A stretch of 7,460 nt of DNA from Nitrososphaera sp. (GTDB lineage Archaea; Thermoproteota; Nitrososphaeria; Nitrososphaerales; Nitrososphaeraceae), in assembly GCA_025935445.1 (NCBI GenBank), contig JAICVG010000044.1:1-7460 (forward strand), given 5' to 3'. Below are positions 1 to 5,941 of the stretch, piece after piece (position 1 is the stretch's first letter; every line of letters begins with the position of its first letter). The position numbers were made by a program, and so were the translations under genes. Below the pieces are notes generated by a model. That model searched no databases and was not told where the DNA came from. It was given only the letters and a program-made list of their open reading frames with translations.

Positions 1-1
1 C

Positions 2-100
2 AAATTAGTAACACAGTCTAAATATATGCAAACGAGGAATAATCAGTACAGCAAAAGACAGGCAGCTAAGAGCAAAAATGGGATTTCAAACAGATATTGA
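2..100 (+). other. Open frame entering from the left edge, possible tail of an upstream gene
   Basis: One + strand frame is open from the window edge to a TGA at 98-100, about 33 codons. The translation is unusually rich in Lys, Arg, Asn, Gln and Ser, which would suit a disordered basic tail but is also what A-rich DNA gives by chance. If real, it ends 19 bases before the preferred uppS start at 120, making an operon plausible. A TATA-like stretch at 19-26 lies inside it, which argues against. Not recognised; sequence upstream of the window would decide. Confidence 0.18.
19..26 (+). promoter_or_regulatory. Candidate TATA box for the polyprenyl synthase gene
   Basis: TAAATATA is the only good archaeal TATA-like stretch before the gene. 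Transcription would begin near 47-52, giving a leader of about 70 bases to the start at 120. Such a leader fits a gene that uses a Shine-Dalgarno site rather than leaderless initiation. A/T-rich surroundings make the call weak. Confidence 0.3.
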
Positions 101-102
101 TA

Positions 103-109
103 GAGGAGG
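103..109 (+). promoter_or_regulatory. Ribosome binding site that decides the uppS start
   Basis: GAGGAGG is a strong Shine-Dalgarno match ending 10 bases before the ATG at 120. It lies inside the reading frame that would begin at the earlier in-frame ATG at 78, which has no such site. This supports translation from 120. Confidence 0.6.
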
Positions 110-119
110 CAGAGCACTG

Positions 120-899
120 ATGGATACCTTTCTCCAGCTCAGTGGCATATACTCGTTTTATGAAAGACACTTAGAGTTAGAAATTATCAAGTATCCGCTG
201 CCAAACCACATTGCAATTGTGCTTGATGGTAACAGGAGGTGGGCCAACATGCATCTGCTTGATACTAGTTGGGGTCACAACCACGGGGCTGACAAGGCAG
301 AAGAACTATTGAACTGGATACATGACGTGGGCATCAAAATCACCACGCTATATGTGCTATCAACTGAAAATCTTGAGCGTAAGGATGAAGAGCTTGAAAA
401 CATCTACAGGCTTCTTGAAAAGAAGCTGGAAAAGCTCTACAATGACGAGCGGGTGCACAAACGCGGGATGAAGATAAAAGCAATAGGAGACACTAAGCTC
501 CTCCCCTATAACTTGCAGCAGATATTGACAAAGCTTGAAGAATCGACTGCTGATTATGACTCGATGTTTCTCAACATCGCGATAGCATATGGCGGTCAAA
601 AGGAGCTGATTGAGGCAGTTAGAAAGATAGCTGGAATGGCCGAGAAGGGCCTGATTGAAATTGACGAAATTGATGAAAAGACGATTGAATCATGTCTATA
701 TACGTCACACCTACCGCAGCCATCACCTGATCTTATCCTGAGGACGTCTGGCGAAAAAAGATTGAGCGGCTTCTTGATATGGCAGAGCGCCTACAGCGAG
801 CTGATGTTCATGGATGTGTTCTGGCCAGAATTTCGCAAGATTGATCTTATGCGAGCCATTAGGACATATCAGCAGAGAGTGCGCAGATATGGCAGATAA
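120..899 (+). CDS. uppS: Cis-prenyltransferase (undecaprenyl/polyprenyl diphosphate synthase family)
   Basis: The family condenses isopentenyl diphosphate units onto an allylic primer in cis. In archaea the long product, after dephosphorylation, is the lipid carrier for glycans such as those of N-glycosylation. All family blocks are present. Numbered from the ATG at 120 (259 residues), HIAIVLDGNRRWA holds the catalytic Asp at 36. Then come the GHNHGADKAEELL helix, TLYVLSTENLER, the NIAIAYGGQKELIEAVRK block, and near residues 203-235 PDLILRTSGEKRLSGF followed by LIWQSAYSELMF and DVFWPEF, with the diphosphate-binding arginines and the conserved late Glu. Length is normal. An in-frame ATG at 78 would add 14 residues, but it lacks a ribosome site and the MDTFLQLSGIY beginning looks natural. 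The gene converges with the carbonic-anhydrase-like gene, 60 bases apart. Chain length of the product cannot be read from sequence. Confidence 0.95.
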   Translation: MDTFLQLSGIYSFYERHLELEIIKYPLPNHIAIVLDGNRRWANMHLLDTSWGHNHGADKAEELLNWIHDVGIKITTLYVLSTENLERKDEELENIYRLLEKKLEKLYNDERVHKRGMKIKAIGDTKLLPYNLQQILTKLEESTADYDSMFLNIAIAYGGQKELIEAVRKIAGMAEKGLIEIDEIDEKTIESCLYTSHLPQPSPDLILRTSGEKRLSGFLIWQSAYSELMFMDVFWPEFRKIDLMRAIRTYQQRVRRYGR

Positions 900-911
900 T
901 ATAATACTAAC

Positions 912-938
912 ATAGCATCACGTTGAGGCTATTGTTTT
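912..938 (+). terminator. Weak candidate terminator between convergent genes
   Basis: ATAGC at 912-916 can pair with GCTAT at 928-932 across an 11-base loop, and TTGTTTT follows at 933-938. The stem is short and the T tract interrupted, so this is only a plausible end for the uppS transcript. Confidence 0.3.
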
Positions 939-959
939 CAAATCAGAAGCTATAGTAAA

Positions 960-1352
960 TTATTCTTCTTTTACTTCTTCAACTTGCCAGTTGTCATTAA
1001 CATAGAGACCAATGACTTTTGCAGGGAGTTTCCATAAAGATATCTCTTGCAGAGCCTTTCTGATTTGGATATAGTGATAGATCTTGTCTCCAGGGTTGCC
1101 TGCACAATCATAATGTCCAACTACTGCTATGATGCGGGAGTTATGTTTCTCAACAGATATAGATGCTGAATGTTTTGCAAGTGATGCTTCCACATAGCGC
1201 AATTCATTTGAGAAAATTCCATTGGCACCGGGGAAAGTTATCATATCCACTATGTCAACTGCATAATTTTGCTTGATATAATCAATGACAGGCTGCTGAG
1301 TTCTTCCATCAATGCAATTTATAGCAGTTCCAAATTTGTATTGCTCTTTCAT
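960..1352 (-). CDS. Small beta-carbonic-anhydrase-like protein
   Basis: The 130-residue product carries the metal-site signature of beta-class carbonic anhydrases. NCIDGR gives Cys13, Asp15 and Arg17 (the CxDxR motif), and VVGHYDCAGNP gives His80 and Cys83 (the HxxC motif). In the family the two Cys and the His bind zinc and the Asp-Arg pair gates the fourth position; the reaction is reversible hydration of CO2. The protein is much shorter than typical bacterial enzymes of about 200 residues. It lacks the long N-terminal arm and ends in an acidic EEVKEE tail, resembling the compact putative carbonic anhydrase group. No signal peptide is seen, so it should be cytoplasmic. Catalytic activity is inferred from the intact site and is not certain, since some compact members are uncharacterised. 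The ATG at 1352 is the first start after a TATA-like box at suitable leaderless spacing. Confidence 0.82.
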   Translation of the reverse strand: MKEQYKFGTAINCIDGRTQQPVIDYIKQNYAVDIVDMITFPGANGIFSNELRYVEASLAKHSASISVEKHNSRIIAVVGHYDCAGNPGDKIYHYIQIRKALQEISLWKLPAKVIGLYVNDNWQVEEVKEE

Positions 1353-1376
1353 TGATGATAATCAGTAGCTGCTTTT

Positions 1377-1383
1377 CTTTTAT
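1377..1383 (-). promoter_or_regulatory. Candidate TATA box for the carbonic-anhydrase-like gene
   Basis: On the - strand this reads ATAAAAG and lies 25-31 bases before the ATG at 1352. That is the spacing expected if transcription starts at or next to the start codon (leaderless). No ribosome site is seen before the ATG, which agrees. Confidence 0.4.
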
Positions 1384-1852
1384 GGTATGACATATTATTT
1401 GATAATAATACTAGGTAAAAGATTTATGAATGGTCTTGTAGAGACTGAAAAAATCTCATAAATTGATATTTTACGTTACAAGGGCAATGCAGAGATGTCA
1501 AGTAGCAGTAATACCAAAGGAGACGGCAAAAGATGTCAATGCCAGAATAACACTTAAAAGATAAGGGTACAGCATCAGAAAATAACATTGCGACAATTAT
1601 GACAAGTGGAGCAACATCCTTATGACAACGATGTATCAGTGCGAGCAGAAGGTTCACGCTCTAGCGATAGTCTTCTCTGCTAGCAAAGAAAAGCACAGAA
1701 TTTGGAGCTAATATCTACTGAATATAAGCATGTTGGACTGTTGAACAATCAGGCAGTTGTGGCCATAGACATCCTAAATACTAAGAATAGTCATATACAC
1801 ATATACATAAAATATAGATACCGAACATCGTAGATGTACTGAAGTTATTAAG
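1384..1852. other. Gene-poor stretch without a supported gene
   Basis: No frame on either strand shows a recognisable protein, and no tRNA or rRNA pattern is seen. Several short + strand frames look mildly protein-like: about 40 codons ending near 1560, and 49 codons at 1684-1830 lacking an ATG. They lie in different frames and are separated by stops, as a decayed gene might leave, but chance is not excluded. A - strand frame at 1424-1657 is Cys-rich and hydrophobic without any motif, and I do not accept it. The last 50 bases are A/T-rich and probably hold the promoter of the next gene. Confidence 0.5.
1808..1816 (+). promoter_or_regulatory. Candidate TATA box for the 146-residue protein gene
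   Basis: ATAAAATAT lies 37-45 bases before the ATG at 1853, so transcription would start near 1838 and give a leader of about 15 bases. The surroundings contain several overlapping TATA-like strings, so the exact box is uncertain. Confidence 0.3.
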
Positions 1853-2293
1853 ATGAGAGAGGAAGATATAACAAAAAAGAATTGCTTCCTATATGTTATC
1901 CACTATGACACATCCAGTATTAAAGATGAACTATCGAGATTAAAAGATCTTATCGATAAATATAACGGAGATCCCAAACCAGAGAAATGGGAACGTGTAA
2001 AAGAATATTCTAAGTCTGAAATGAAACGATTAGAAGAGATAAGAAAATACATACATAGACATTTAGAAATCATTGGATATTTAGTTAAGAATCATAGACT
2101 AGATCCTGGTAAATTCGACTATGTCTACATAAAGTACAGTGTGGACTTGTTCTATGATGCCTATTATATGGATCCGGAATATGACCAACCGGGCTTAGCA
2201 GATTTGGTAAGCGATATTGAGGATCAGATTGGACAATTGGATGCAGCACTCCAATTCCTTGACGTAGAAAAAGGCACCGTAGATGATAGATAA
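1853..2293 (+). CDS. Hypothetical charged helical protein, 146 residues
   Basis: I do not recognise this protein. It has no membrane segment, signal peptide or metal motif. The first two thirds are strongly charged. Residues around 22-70 have a Lys/Glu/Leu pattern (SRLKDLIDKY, EMKRLEEIRKYIHRHL) suggesting long amphipathic or coiled-coil helices. A middle section is rich in Tyr and Asp (YVYIKYSVDLFYDAYYMD), and residues 120-138 form another acidic helix. Codon use and amino-acid balance look like a genuine cytoplasmic protein, and no competing frame on the other strand is credible. It stands alone, with gene-poor DNA on both sides, so context gives no role. A protein-protein interaction or regulatory role is possible but only a guess. 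The ATG at 1853 is the first Met of the frame. Confidence 0.65.
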   Translation: MREEDITKKNCFLYVIHYDTSSIKDELSRLKDLIDKYNGDPKPEKWERVKEYSKSEMKRLEEIRKYIHRHLEIIGYLVKNHRLDPGKFDYVYIKYSVDLFYDAYYMDPEYDQPGLADLVSDIEDQIGQLDAALQFLDVEKGTVDDR

Positions 2294-2301
2294 GGGTTTT
2301 A

Positions 2302-2321
2302 GTCGTGTTTGGACCCACGAC
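2302..2321 (+). terminator. Hairpin just downstream of the 146-residue protein gene
   Basis: GTCGTG at 2302-2307 pairs perfectly with CACGAC at 2316-2321 across an 8-base loop, starting 8 bases after the stop codon. A GGGTTTT run lies just before it but no T tract follows, so it may be a transcript-end or stability hairpin rather than a terminator. Confidence 0.3.
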
Positions 2322-2378
2322 CTAATGGTTACGTTTGTAGTTGCTGCTGTCGATCATTGTAGTGCGGAAAACGGCGAG

Positions 2379-2395
2379 AAGGTTTCGTAAACCTT
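2379..2395. repeat. Short perfect inverted repeat
   Basis: AAGGTTT at 2379-2385 and AAACCTT at 2389-2395 are exact reverse complements around a 3-base CGT centre. It could form a tight hairpin or be a protein-binding palindrome. No gene starts or ends next to it, so no role is assigned. Confidence 0.4.
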
Positions 2396-2716
2396 AGGTC
2401 TTAAATCGTAAGAGATAGCTTTAGAGCTTAAAAATTTGGGGGGATCATCATACGCTGGCTAAAACAACAAAAACGTCTCATGACGCTTCAAAAACGGTGA
2501 ATCCATATTAGTACAAAACTACCTAATAGTTAGCTTTAAAGAAAATAGAAGGGGGGTCAATAGTTCAAGTTTTAAGTACAACGAATCACAGGCCATTGAC
2601 AAATTTCTCCCTTAGGATCATTAGCGACCGCTTGAAAATTTAACAGTATGACAAATCTTACTAGGCTACAGATTGTTTTATGCAGCTCGTTGTTCTTCTA
2701 AATCTACTTGCCACTG

Positions 2717-2724
2717 TTTTTAAA
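2717..2724 (+). promoter_or_regulatory. TATA box for the small zinc-finger gene
   Basis: TTTTTAAA lies 24-31 bases before the ATG at 2748. This matches archaeal TATA spacing for a leaderless transcript beginning at or next to that ATG. The pairing of a box with a tiny gene that has a perfect zinc-finger pattern supports both calls. Confidence 0.5.
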
Positions 2725-2747
2725 TGGGTGAAGATAGAATAGGATAG

Positions 2748-2906
2748 ATGAATGATAGGGAATCTATGTGGGTATGTAAACATTGCCAGTTAGTTTTCGC
2801 CTTTGATTCACACATTAGAGCACACAAAATGCTGACAGGTCATACTAGAATTATCAGATACGAATTACCGTCAACAAATACTGTGAGAGAGTCAGAACAT
2901 ATTTAA
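2748..2906 (+). CDS. Small single C2H2 zinc-finger protein, 52 residues
   Basis: The product has one complete classical C2H2 finger: Cys10, Cys13, His26 and His32 in the pattern C-x2-C-x12-H-x5-H. The hydrophobic core positions fit as well (Phe17, Ile23), and the HKMLTGH ending resembles the TGH/TGE linker of many fingers. Small one-finger proteins of this type are common in Thaumarchaeota; nucleic-acid or protein binding is the usual inference, with targets unknown. An in-frame TAG immediately precedes the ATG, so the start is fixed unless a later Met7 is used. A TATA box at leaderless spacing supports transcription. The reading frame ends at 2906, but another frame continues with protein-like sequence to 2982, directly followed by a T-rich terminator-like tract. 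The gene may therefore be a frameshifted version of a protein of about 78-80 residues. Confidence 0.72.
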   Translation: MNDRESMWVCKHCQLVFAFDSHIRAHKMLTGHTRIIRYELPSTNTVRESEHI

Positions 2907-2982
2907 CGAGTATAAGAGCAAGGCAAATTTGGCAACAAGATCAAGAGAATTTTCAATATTGGACGAAATAGCACCTGATTAA

Positions 2983-2994
2983 TTTTTCCTTATT
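2983..2994 (+). terminator. T-rich terminator-like tract
   Basis: TTTTTCCTTATT starts just after the TAA at 2980-2982 that closes the second frame of the zinc-finger region. Archaeal RNA polymerase commonly stops at such T-rich tracts without a hairpin. Its placement suggests that the transcript and perhaps the original gene extend to about 2985. Confidence 0.4.
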
Positions 2995-3397
2995 ATACCT
3001 CAACTTTCATGGAAGATCTTCACAAATGGTTTTCAAACTGCTAATTGCAAATGTCTTTATTTCATAGCCGCAGGTTCGGAAGTCACACAGTGCACCCCGC
3101 TTTGGTCTTACTAGCCTTTGCTACGGGAGTCAAAGGTATCAGAGTACACTGCTCAAGTATTTGCCAGTATCACTCCACTTGATTGTGTAGCAAAGACATA
3201 GAACTTTCCAGCAGAGAAAGGATGTGGCTGTAAAGTGTGCATCTTCTGAGCTCCACAATTCAATCCAAACATGCTTGGCTTGAATTCTCATATGAGGGTA
3301 CGATAATTCAATATCTATGTATAATAGCAAATGAGAGAGCAACTAAGGAGACTTTTCAACTATGGAATCAGAGTCACATCTAACAAATAACAAAAGA
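2995..3397. other. Gene-poor stretch without a supported gene
   Basis: No accepted gene. The - strand shows protein-like pieces in two different frames: one across about 3110-3290 with in-frame stops (it includes FSAGKFYVFATQSSG), and one across about 3008-3115 that includes GALCDFRTCGYEIK and ends in TGA near 3008. A third - strand frame at 3139-3342 is open but looks like non-coding translation. The pattern could be a decayed - strand gene of about 90-100 codons; no family is recognised. The final bases are the likely 3' end of the NAD synthetase transcript. Confidence 0.45.
3381..3397 (-). terminator. T-rich tract after the NAD synthetase gene
   Basis: Read on the - strand, the bases following the TAA are TCTTTTGTTATTTGTTA. 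This T-rich run without a hairpin is typical of archaeal intrinsic termination. Confidence 0.4.
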
Positions 3398-4186
3398 TTA
3401 TAGAGAGACGATAGCAGCAGGTCTGCGCTTGTGCAAGCTTTTTTCTATCATGTCATTGACCTTACTGACATGTTTTGCAGACACTTCCAGCTTTCTTGTC
3501 ACATCTTTTAGCTTTATTTTTTTGTCAACTAGCAAATGCAATATCTGGTCTATCATTTCATAATCCATTCCTATCTCCTCTTCTGCAAGGTGGCTTTCCC
3601 AGAGCCTAGGGCTGCTCTTCTTTTGAACTATTGCTGAAGGAATACCCAAATATTGTGCAAGAGCCCTCACCTGTGTCTTATACAATCCAGCAATGGGCAT
3701 AATATCTGCGGCTCCATCTCCAAACTTACTAAAATACCCAATTTGGACTTCACTCTTGTCTGAGGTGCCTGCCACAATATAGCCATTAATCGCCGCATAG
3801 TAATATAGAAGGCACATACGAATTCTTGCCATCAGGTTTCCTCTTGCCTCCTTGTCCTCTGGCAGAATCTCTTCAAATTTTTGGATTAGTGGATAGATGT
3901 CAATAATGTGATATCTTATCCTAAGCTCCTTAGCCAGATCTATCGCATGGGAGGTATCTTCTCTTGGAGTAGTATCGCTTGGCATAACAAGGCCAAGCAC
4001 GTTTGATCGCCCAAGTGCATTTACACTTAACTTGAGAACGACAGACGAATCAAGACCGCCGCTGAGTCCTATTACCAACCCCTTTGCAGAGCTTTTCGAA
4101 ATGTAGGCATAGATGAACTTCTCTATTTTTTTTGATATCTTCTTGTAATCTTGACCAAGTAGTTCTTCAAGTGCGCTTGACTTCAC
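3398..4186 (-). CDS. nadE: Ammonia-dependent NAD+ synthetase
   Basis: NadE catalyses the last step of NAD biosynthesis: ATP-dependent amidation of nicotinate adenine dinucleotide, here with free ammonia because no glutaminase domain is present. The 262-residue length is normal for the stand-alone form. The N-type ATP pyrophosphatase loop SGGLDSS is at residues 42-48. GNLMARIRM is at 116-124, GTSDKSE at 140-146, then FSKFGDGAADIMPI with Gly156-Asp157, the KSSPRLWE and EEEIGMDYEMID substrate-lid region, and a C-terminal HKRRPA. The start is a GTG at 4186: no ATG exists upstream in frame before a stop, and a TATA box sits 27-34 bases ahead. The gene is isolated from its neighbours by spacers of about 300-400 bases and is probably transcribed alone. 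An ammonia-using enzyme suits an ammonia-oxidising host, but this is the common archaeal form in any case. Confidence 0.96.
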   Translation of the reverse strand: MKSSALEELLGQDYKKISKKIEKFIYAYISKSSAKGLVIGLSGGLDSSVVLKLSVNALGRSNVLGLVMPSDTTPREDTSHAIDLAKELRIRYHIIDIYPLIQKFEEILPEDKEARGNLMARIRMCLLYYYAAINGYIVAGTSDKSEVQIGYFSKFGDGAADIMPIAGLYKTQVRALAQYLGIPSAIVQKKSSPRLWESHLAEEEIGMDYEMIDQILHLLVDKKIKLKDVTRKLEVSAKHVSKVNDMIEKSLHKRRPAAIVSL

Positions 4187-4212
4187 ACTGCTATGAATCA
4201 GCTGCTTAGAAG

Positions 4213-4220
4213 TATTAATA
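4213..4220 (-). promoter_or_regulatory. TATA box for nadE
   Basis: TATTAATA reads the same on both strands and lies 27-34 bases before the GTG start at 4186, as for a near-leaderless transcript. No ribosome site precedes the GTG, which agrees with leaderless initiation and supports the unusual start codon. Confidence 0.45.
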
Positions 4221-4281
4221 ATATCCTCTATCAGAGATTTATTTTAGCTGTCATCTAGATAATCCATAACAATGCTCAGGT

Positions 4282-4464
4282 TTGGTCAACAGAATAGATA
4301 CAAGAAAAATACTAAATACAGACATCTACCTTGAGTTATATGATTTAACAGCGAATGACTATAAAACCAAAGATAGAAACAGAGCAACAATGGGGCAGCT
4401 TATTGGATTCATAATTCAACCAGATTGCAAGTTTCGATGGAAATACTATATCAATTTTCCTTAA
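4282..4464 (+). CDS. Doubtful small ORF, 60 residues
   Basis: This + strand frame would start with TTG at 4282 and end in TAA at 4464, filling most of the spacer between the nadE start and the glycosyltransferase end. The translation is soluble and mixed in composition (IYLELYDLTANDYKTKDRNR), ending in an aromatic stretch. I recognise no family. There is no ATG upstream in frame and no ribosome site. Internal Met37 would leave only 24 residues. It could be a small gene, a remnant of a longer one, or chance; I lean to chance or remnant. Confidence 0.25.
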   Translation: MVNRIDTRKILNTDIYLELYDLTANDYKTKDRNRATMGQLIGFIIQPDCKFRWKYYINFP

Positions 4465-4494
4465 TACAAAAATTATATCTACCAGTTGTATAAA

Positions 4495-5505
4495 TCACAT
4501 AAGCATAGAAATAATTTTGGCCGCTCTTGCGGCACCCTTTATATCCACTGCATTGCTTCTGCATCCGATCTTTTCTTTAATTAGGTGCTCAAGTCGAAAA
4601 ATGTCTTCATACTTGAAGCCAAAGCGTGCTGCGTTTTGCTCCTGCTCAAAGTGGTTCTTTATTGGTATAAAAATTCCAGGCGTTCCGTATGCCATCGACT
4701 CATCCATTGTTGATCTGCCAGCAGGGGATATTACGAGATCAGCAGCGTAGACTAGATCATGCATGTTATTGATAAAGCCAAGGTTACGATACTCCTGTGA
4801 ATCAGGCAGTTCTAGCGAAGGACCAGACACAATTATGAGTTCAGAATCTAGCTTGCTTTGAAGTTGGCGATGCACCTCTATTACCTTTTGAACCAAGTAT
4901 TTGCCGGCATCGGTTCCACCACTGCTAACAAGTATTGTATTCTTCTCAAAACAAAAATGTTTGCGCAGCGTGTTACGGTCGGCGCTAGCCCGCCTCACTA
5001 TAGGGCCAACATAGCGGATGTTGTCCCTGTCGTCTCCAACTTCAGGAATGATGACACAGTCGCATGTCTGCATAATATTATACATCGACTTGTTCATCTT
5101 TTTCTCTATTACTGACGCAAGGCCAGTTGTAAAATGACTTTCGATAATATCGGTTATCAGCACGCGCCTTTGACCCGTTTTCTTGGCGACTGCAATCGAG
5201 GCAAAGTCCTCATCACTTATTATCAATCCATTATGGTTGTCCAGGATTTCTTTTGCAATTGTCTTGCACTTTTTGTAATACAGGTAGTATCGTAGGAGCC
5301 ACTTGAATACATGTTGAAGCTGCCCAGATTCAACAATGAATTTCTCGGGCTTGTAAACGTCGAGGGCATTGAACCCTTTTCTTGCGATCAGGGTCGACGC
5401 GCCTTCACCACTTGCAAACAGAATGTCAGTTTTCAGTTCCTCTGCAATGGCAATGTCGCGAGTTGCATGACCAAGTCCAATTGGGCTTGTGAAAAAAGTG
5501 ATCAT
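4495..5505 (-). CDS. MurG-like (GT28-type, GT-B fold) glycosyltransferase
   Basis: The 336-residue protein has the two-domain GT-B layout of MurG-type UDP-sugar transferases. The N-terminal loop SPIGLGHATRD holds Gly10, Gly12, His13 and Arg16. The middle linker strand has VSSGGTDAGK near residue 195. The C-terminal nucleotide-sugar site reads SPAGRSTMDE at 260-269, YGTPGIFIPI, and FEQEQNA near 286-292. These match the family's GxGH loop, Ser/Gly-rich diphosphate loop and QxxNA ending. No membrane helix is seen; MurG relatives are peripheral on the cytoplasmic membrane. Archaea lack murein, so the acceptor is unknown, perhaps a polyprenyl-linked glycan, glycolipid or other small molecule. The gene follows the NikR-like gene by 30 bases on the same strand with no obvious promoter between, so the two are probably co-transcribed. 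That would put a sugar transferase under a metal-responsive promoter. Donor and acceptor cannot be told from sequence. Confidence 0.85.
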   Translation of the reverse strand: MITFFTSPIGLGHATRDIAIAEELKTDILFASGEGASTLIARKGFNALDVYKPEKFIVESGQLQHVFKWLLRYYLYYKKCKTIAKEILDNHNGLIISDEDFASIAVAKKTGQRRVLITDIIESHFTTGLASVIEKKMNKSMYNIMQTCDCVIIPEVGDDRDNIRYVGPIVRRASADRNTLRKHFCFEKNTILVSSGGTDAGKYLVQKVIEVHRQLQSKLDSELIIVSGPSLELPDSQEYRNLGFINNMHDLVYAADLVISPAGRSTMDESMAYGTPGIFIPIKNHFEQEQNAARFGFKYEDIFRLEHLIKEKIGCRSNAVDIKGAARAAKIISMLM

Positions 5506-5535
5506 GGCGATTATCCGGATTACCCTGCTACTACA

Positions 5536-5919
5536 TTACATTGCTATCAGCTTTACATGATCCATCTTTTTGTTTGATTGGAATTTTTTAGTCATATCCT
5601 TTATCTCTGCAGCTTCACCTTTTAGCAAAAATATTTCAAGGCATCGGTCTCGATCTATCTTGTTGTGTATATGGGTAGTGATCAGTTTATCATAATCGTG
5701 CCGCATTTCTGTCACCTGATCGTCTGATTTTTCATCGTGTATTGCCAAAAGGACTGCAAAGAGCTCTCCATACAAATCCTGCCTGTCCTTTTCATCTGCC
5801 AGAAGGTTTCTGATACCGGCTCTTACAATCTCGGATCTGCCGGAAAAACCAAGGGCTTTTTGCAACTTGTCTATTTCTGTCAAGATATCGTTATTAAGTG
5901 AAATACTAACTATCGCCAT
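5536..5919 (-). CDS. nikR: NikR-like ribbon-helix-helix metal-responsive regulator
   Basis: The 127-residue protein has the NikR layout. A ribbon-helix-helix DNA-binding domain spans residues 1-45 (beta strand IVSISLNND, then helices through GFSGRSEIVRAGIRNLL). A C-terminal ACT-like metal domain follows, ending with the family signature RCLEIFLLKGEA. NikR proteins are tetramers that bind operator half-sites when metal is bound. Aligned without gaps to E. coli NikR (offset two), His74, His85 and Cys93 match ligands His76, His87 and Cys95, but Lys87 replaces His89. An extra His83 sits nearby. Metal preference may therefore differ from nickel. The gene is divergent from a ZnuA/ZnuC-type transporter operon across 92 bases containing repeats, so control of that operon and of itself is likely. 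The glycosyltransferase gene follows at 30 bases. The family call is secure; the nickel-specific name is provisional. Confidence 0.88.
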   Translation of the reverse strand: MAIVSISLNNDILTEIDKLQKALGFSGRSEIVRAGIRNLLADEKDRQDLYGELFAVLLAIHDEKSDDQVTEMRHDYDKLITTHIHNKIDRDRCLEIFLLKGEAAEIKDMTKKFQSNKKMDHVKLIAM

Positions 5920-5941
5920 TGAGATACATTATTATTAAGTT

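Larger units (their letters stand above)
2294..2716. other. Gene-poor stretch without a supported gene
   Basis: No convincing frame is seen on either strand. The longest candidate is a - strand run of about 34 codons upstream of 2360, without a start or motif. The stretch does hold small structures: a hairpin at 2302-2321, a 7-base palindrome at 2379-2395, and two loosely similar segments that pair TAGCTTTA with a run of six G about 20 bases later (2416-2443 and 2531-2556). A partial tRNA-like look on the - strand near 2303-2335 does not fold into a tRNA. Confidence 0.5.

Noticed and set aside
1424..1657. 77-residue open frame on the - strand
   Set aside because: Translation is an irregular mix of Cys, Leu and aromatic residues without motif or promoter, typical of non-coding A/T-rich DNA.
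2302..2336. tRNA-like look on the - strand (a TAACCATTAGGTCGTGGGTC stretch resembling anticodon arm, variable loop and T arm)
   Set aside because: The T stem does not form with a 7-base loop, no D arm or acceptor partner is found at the right distance, and the 6-base hairpin present is better described as a simple hairpin after the preceding gene.
2440..2456. Box C-like ATGATGA on the - strand, suggesting a C/D-type guide RNA
   Set aside because: No CTGA box D is found at a suitable distance downstream and no second box pair is present.
3068..3090. GGTTCGG resembling a tRNA T loop
   Set aside because: The flanking five bases on each side do not pair and nothing upstream forms a cloverleaf.
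3139..3342. 67-residue open frame on the - strand
   Set aside because: Composition (many Trp, Cys, His, Ser) does not look like a protein. A neighbouring frame over the same bases is more protein-like but broken by stops.
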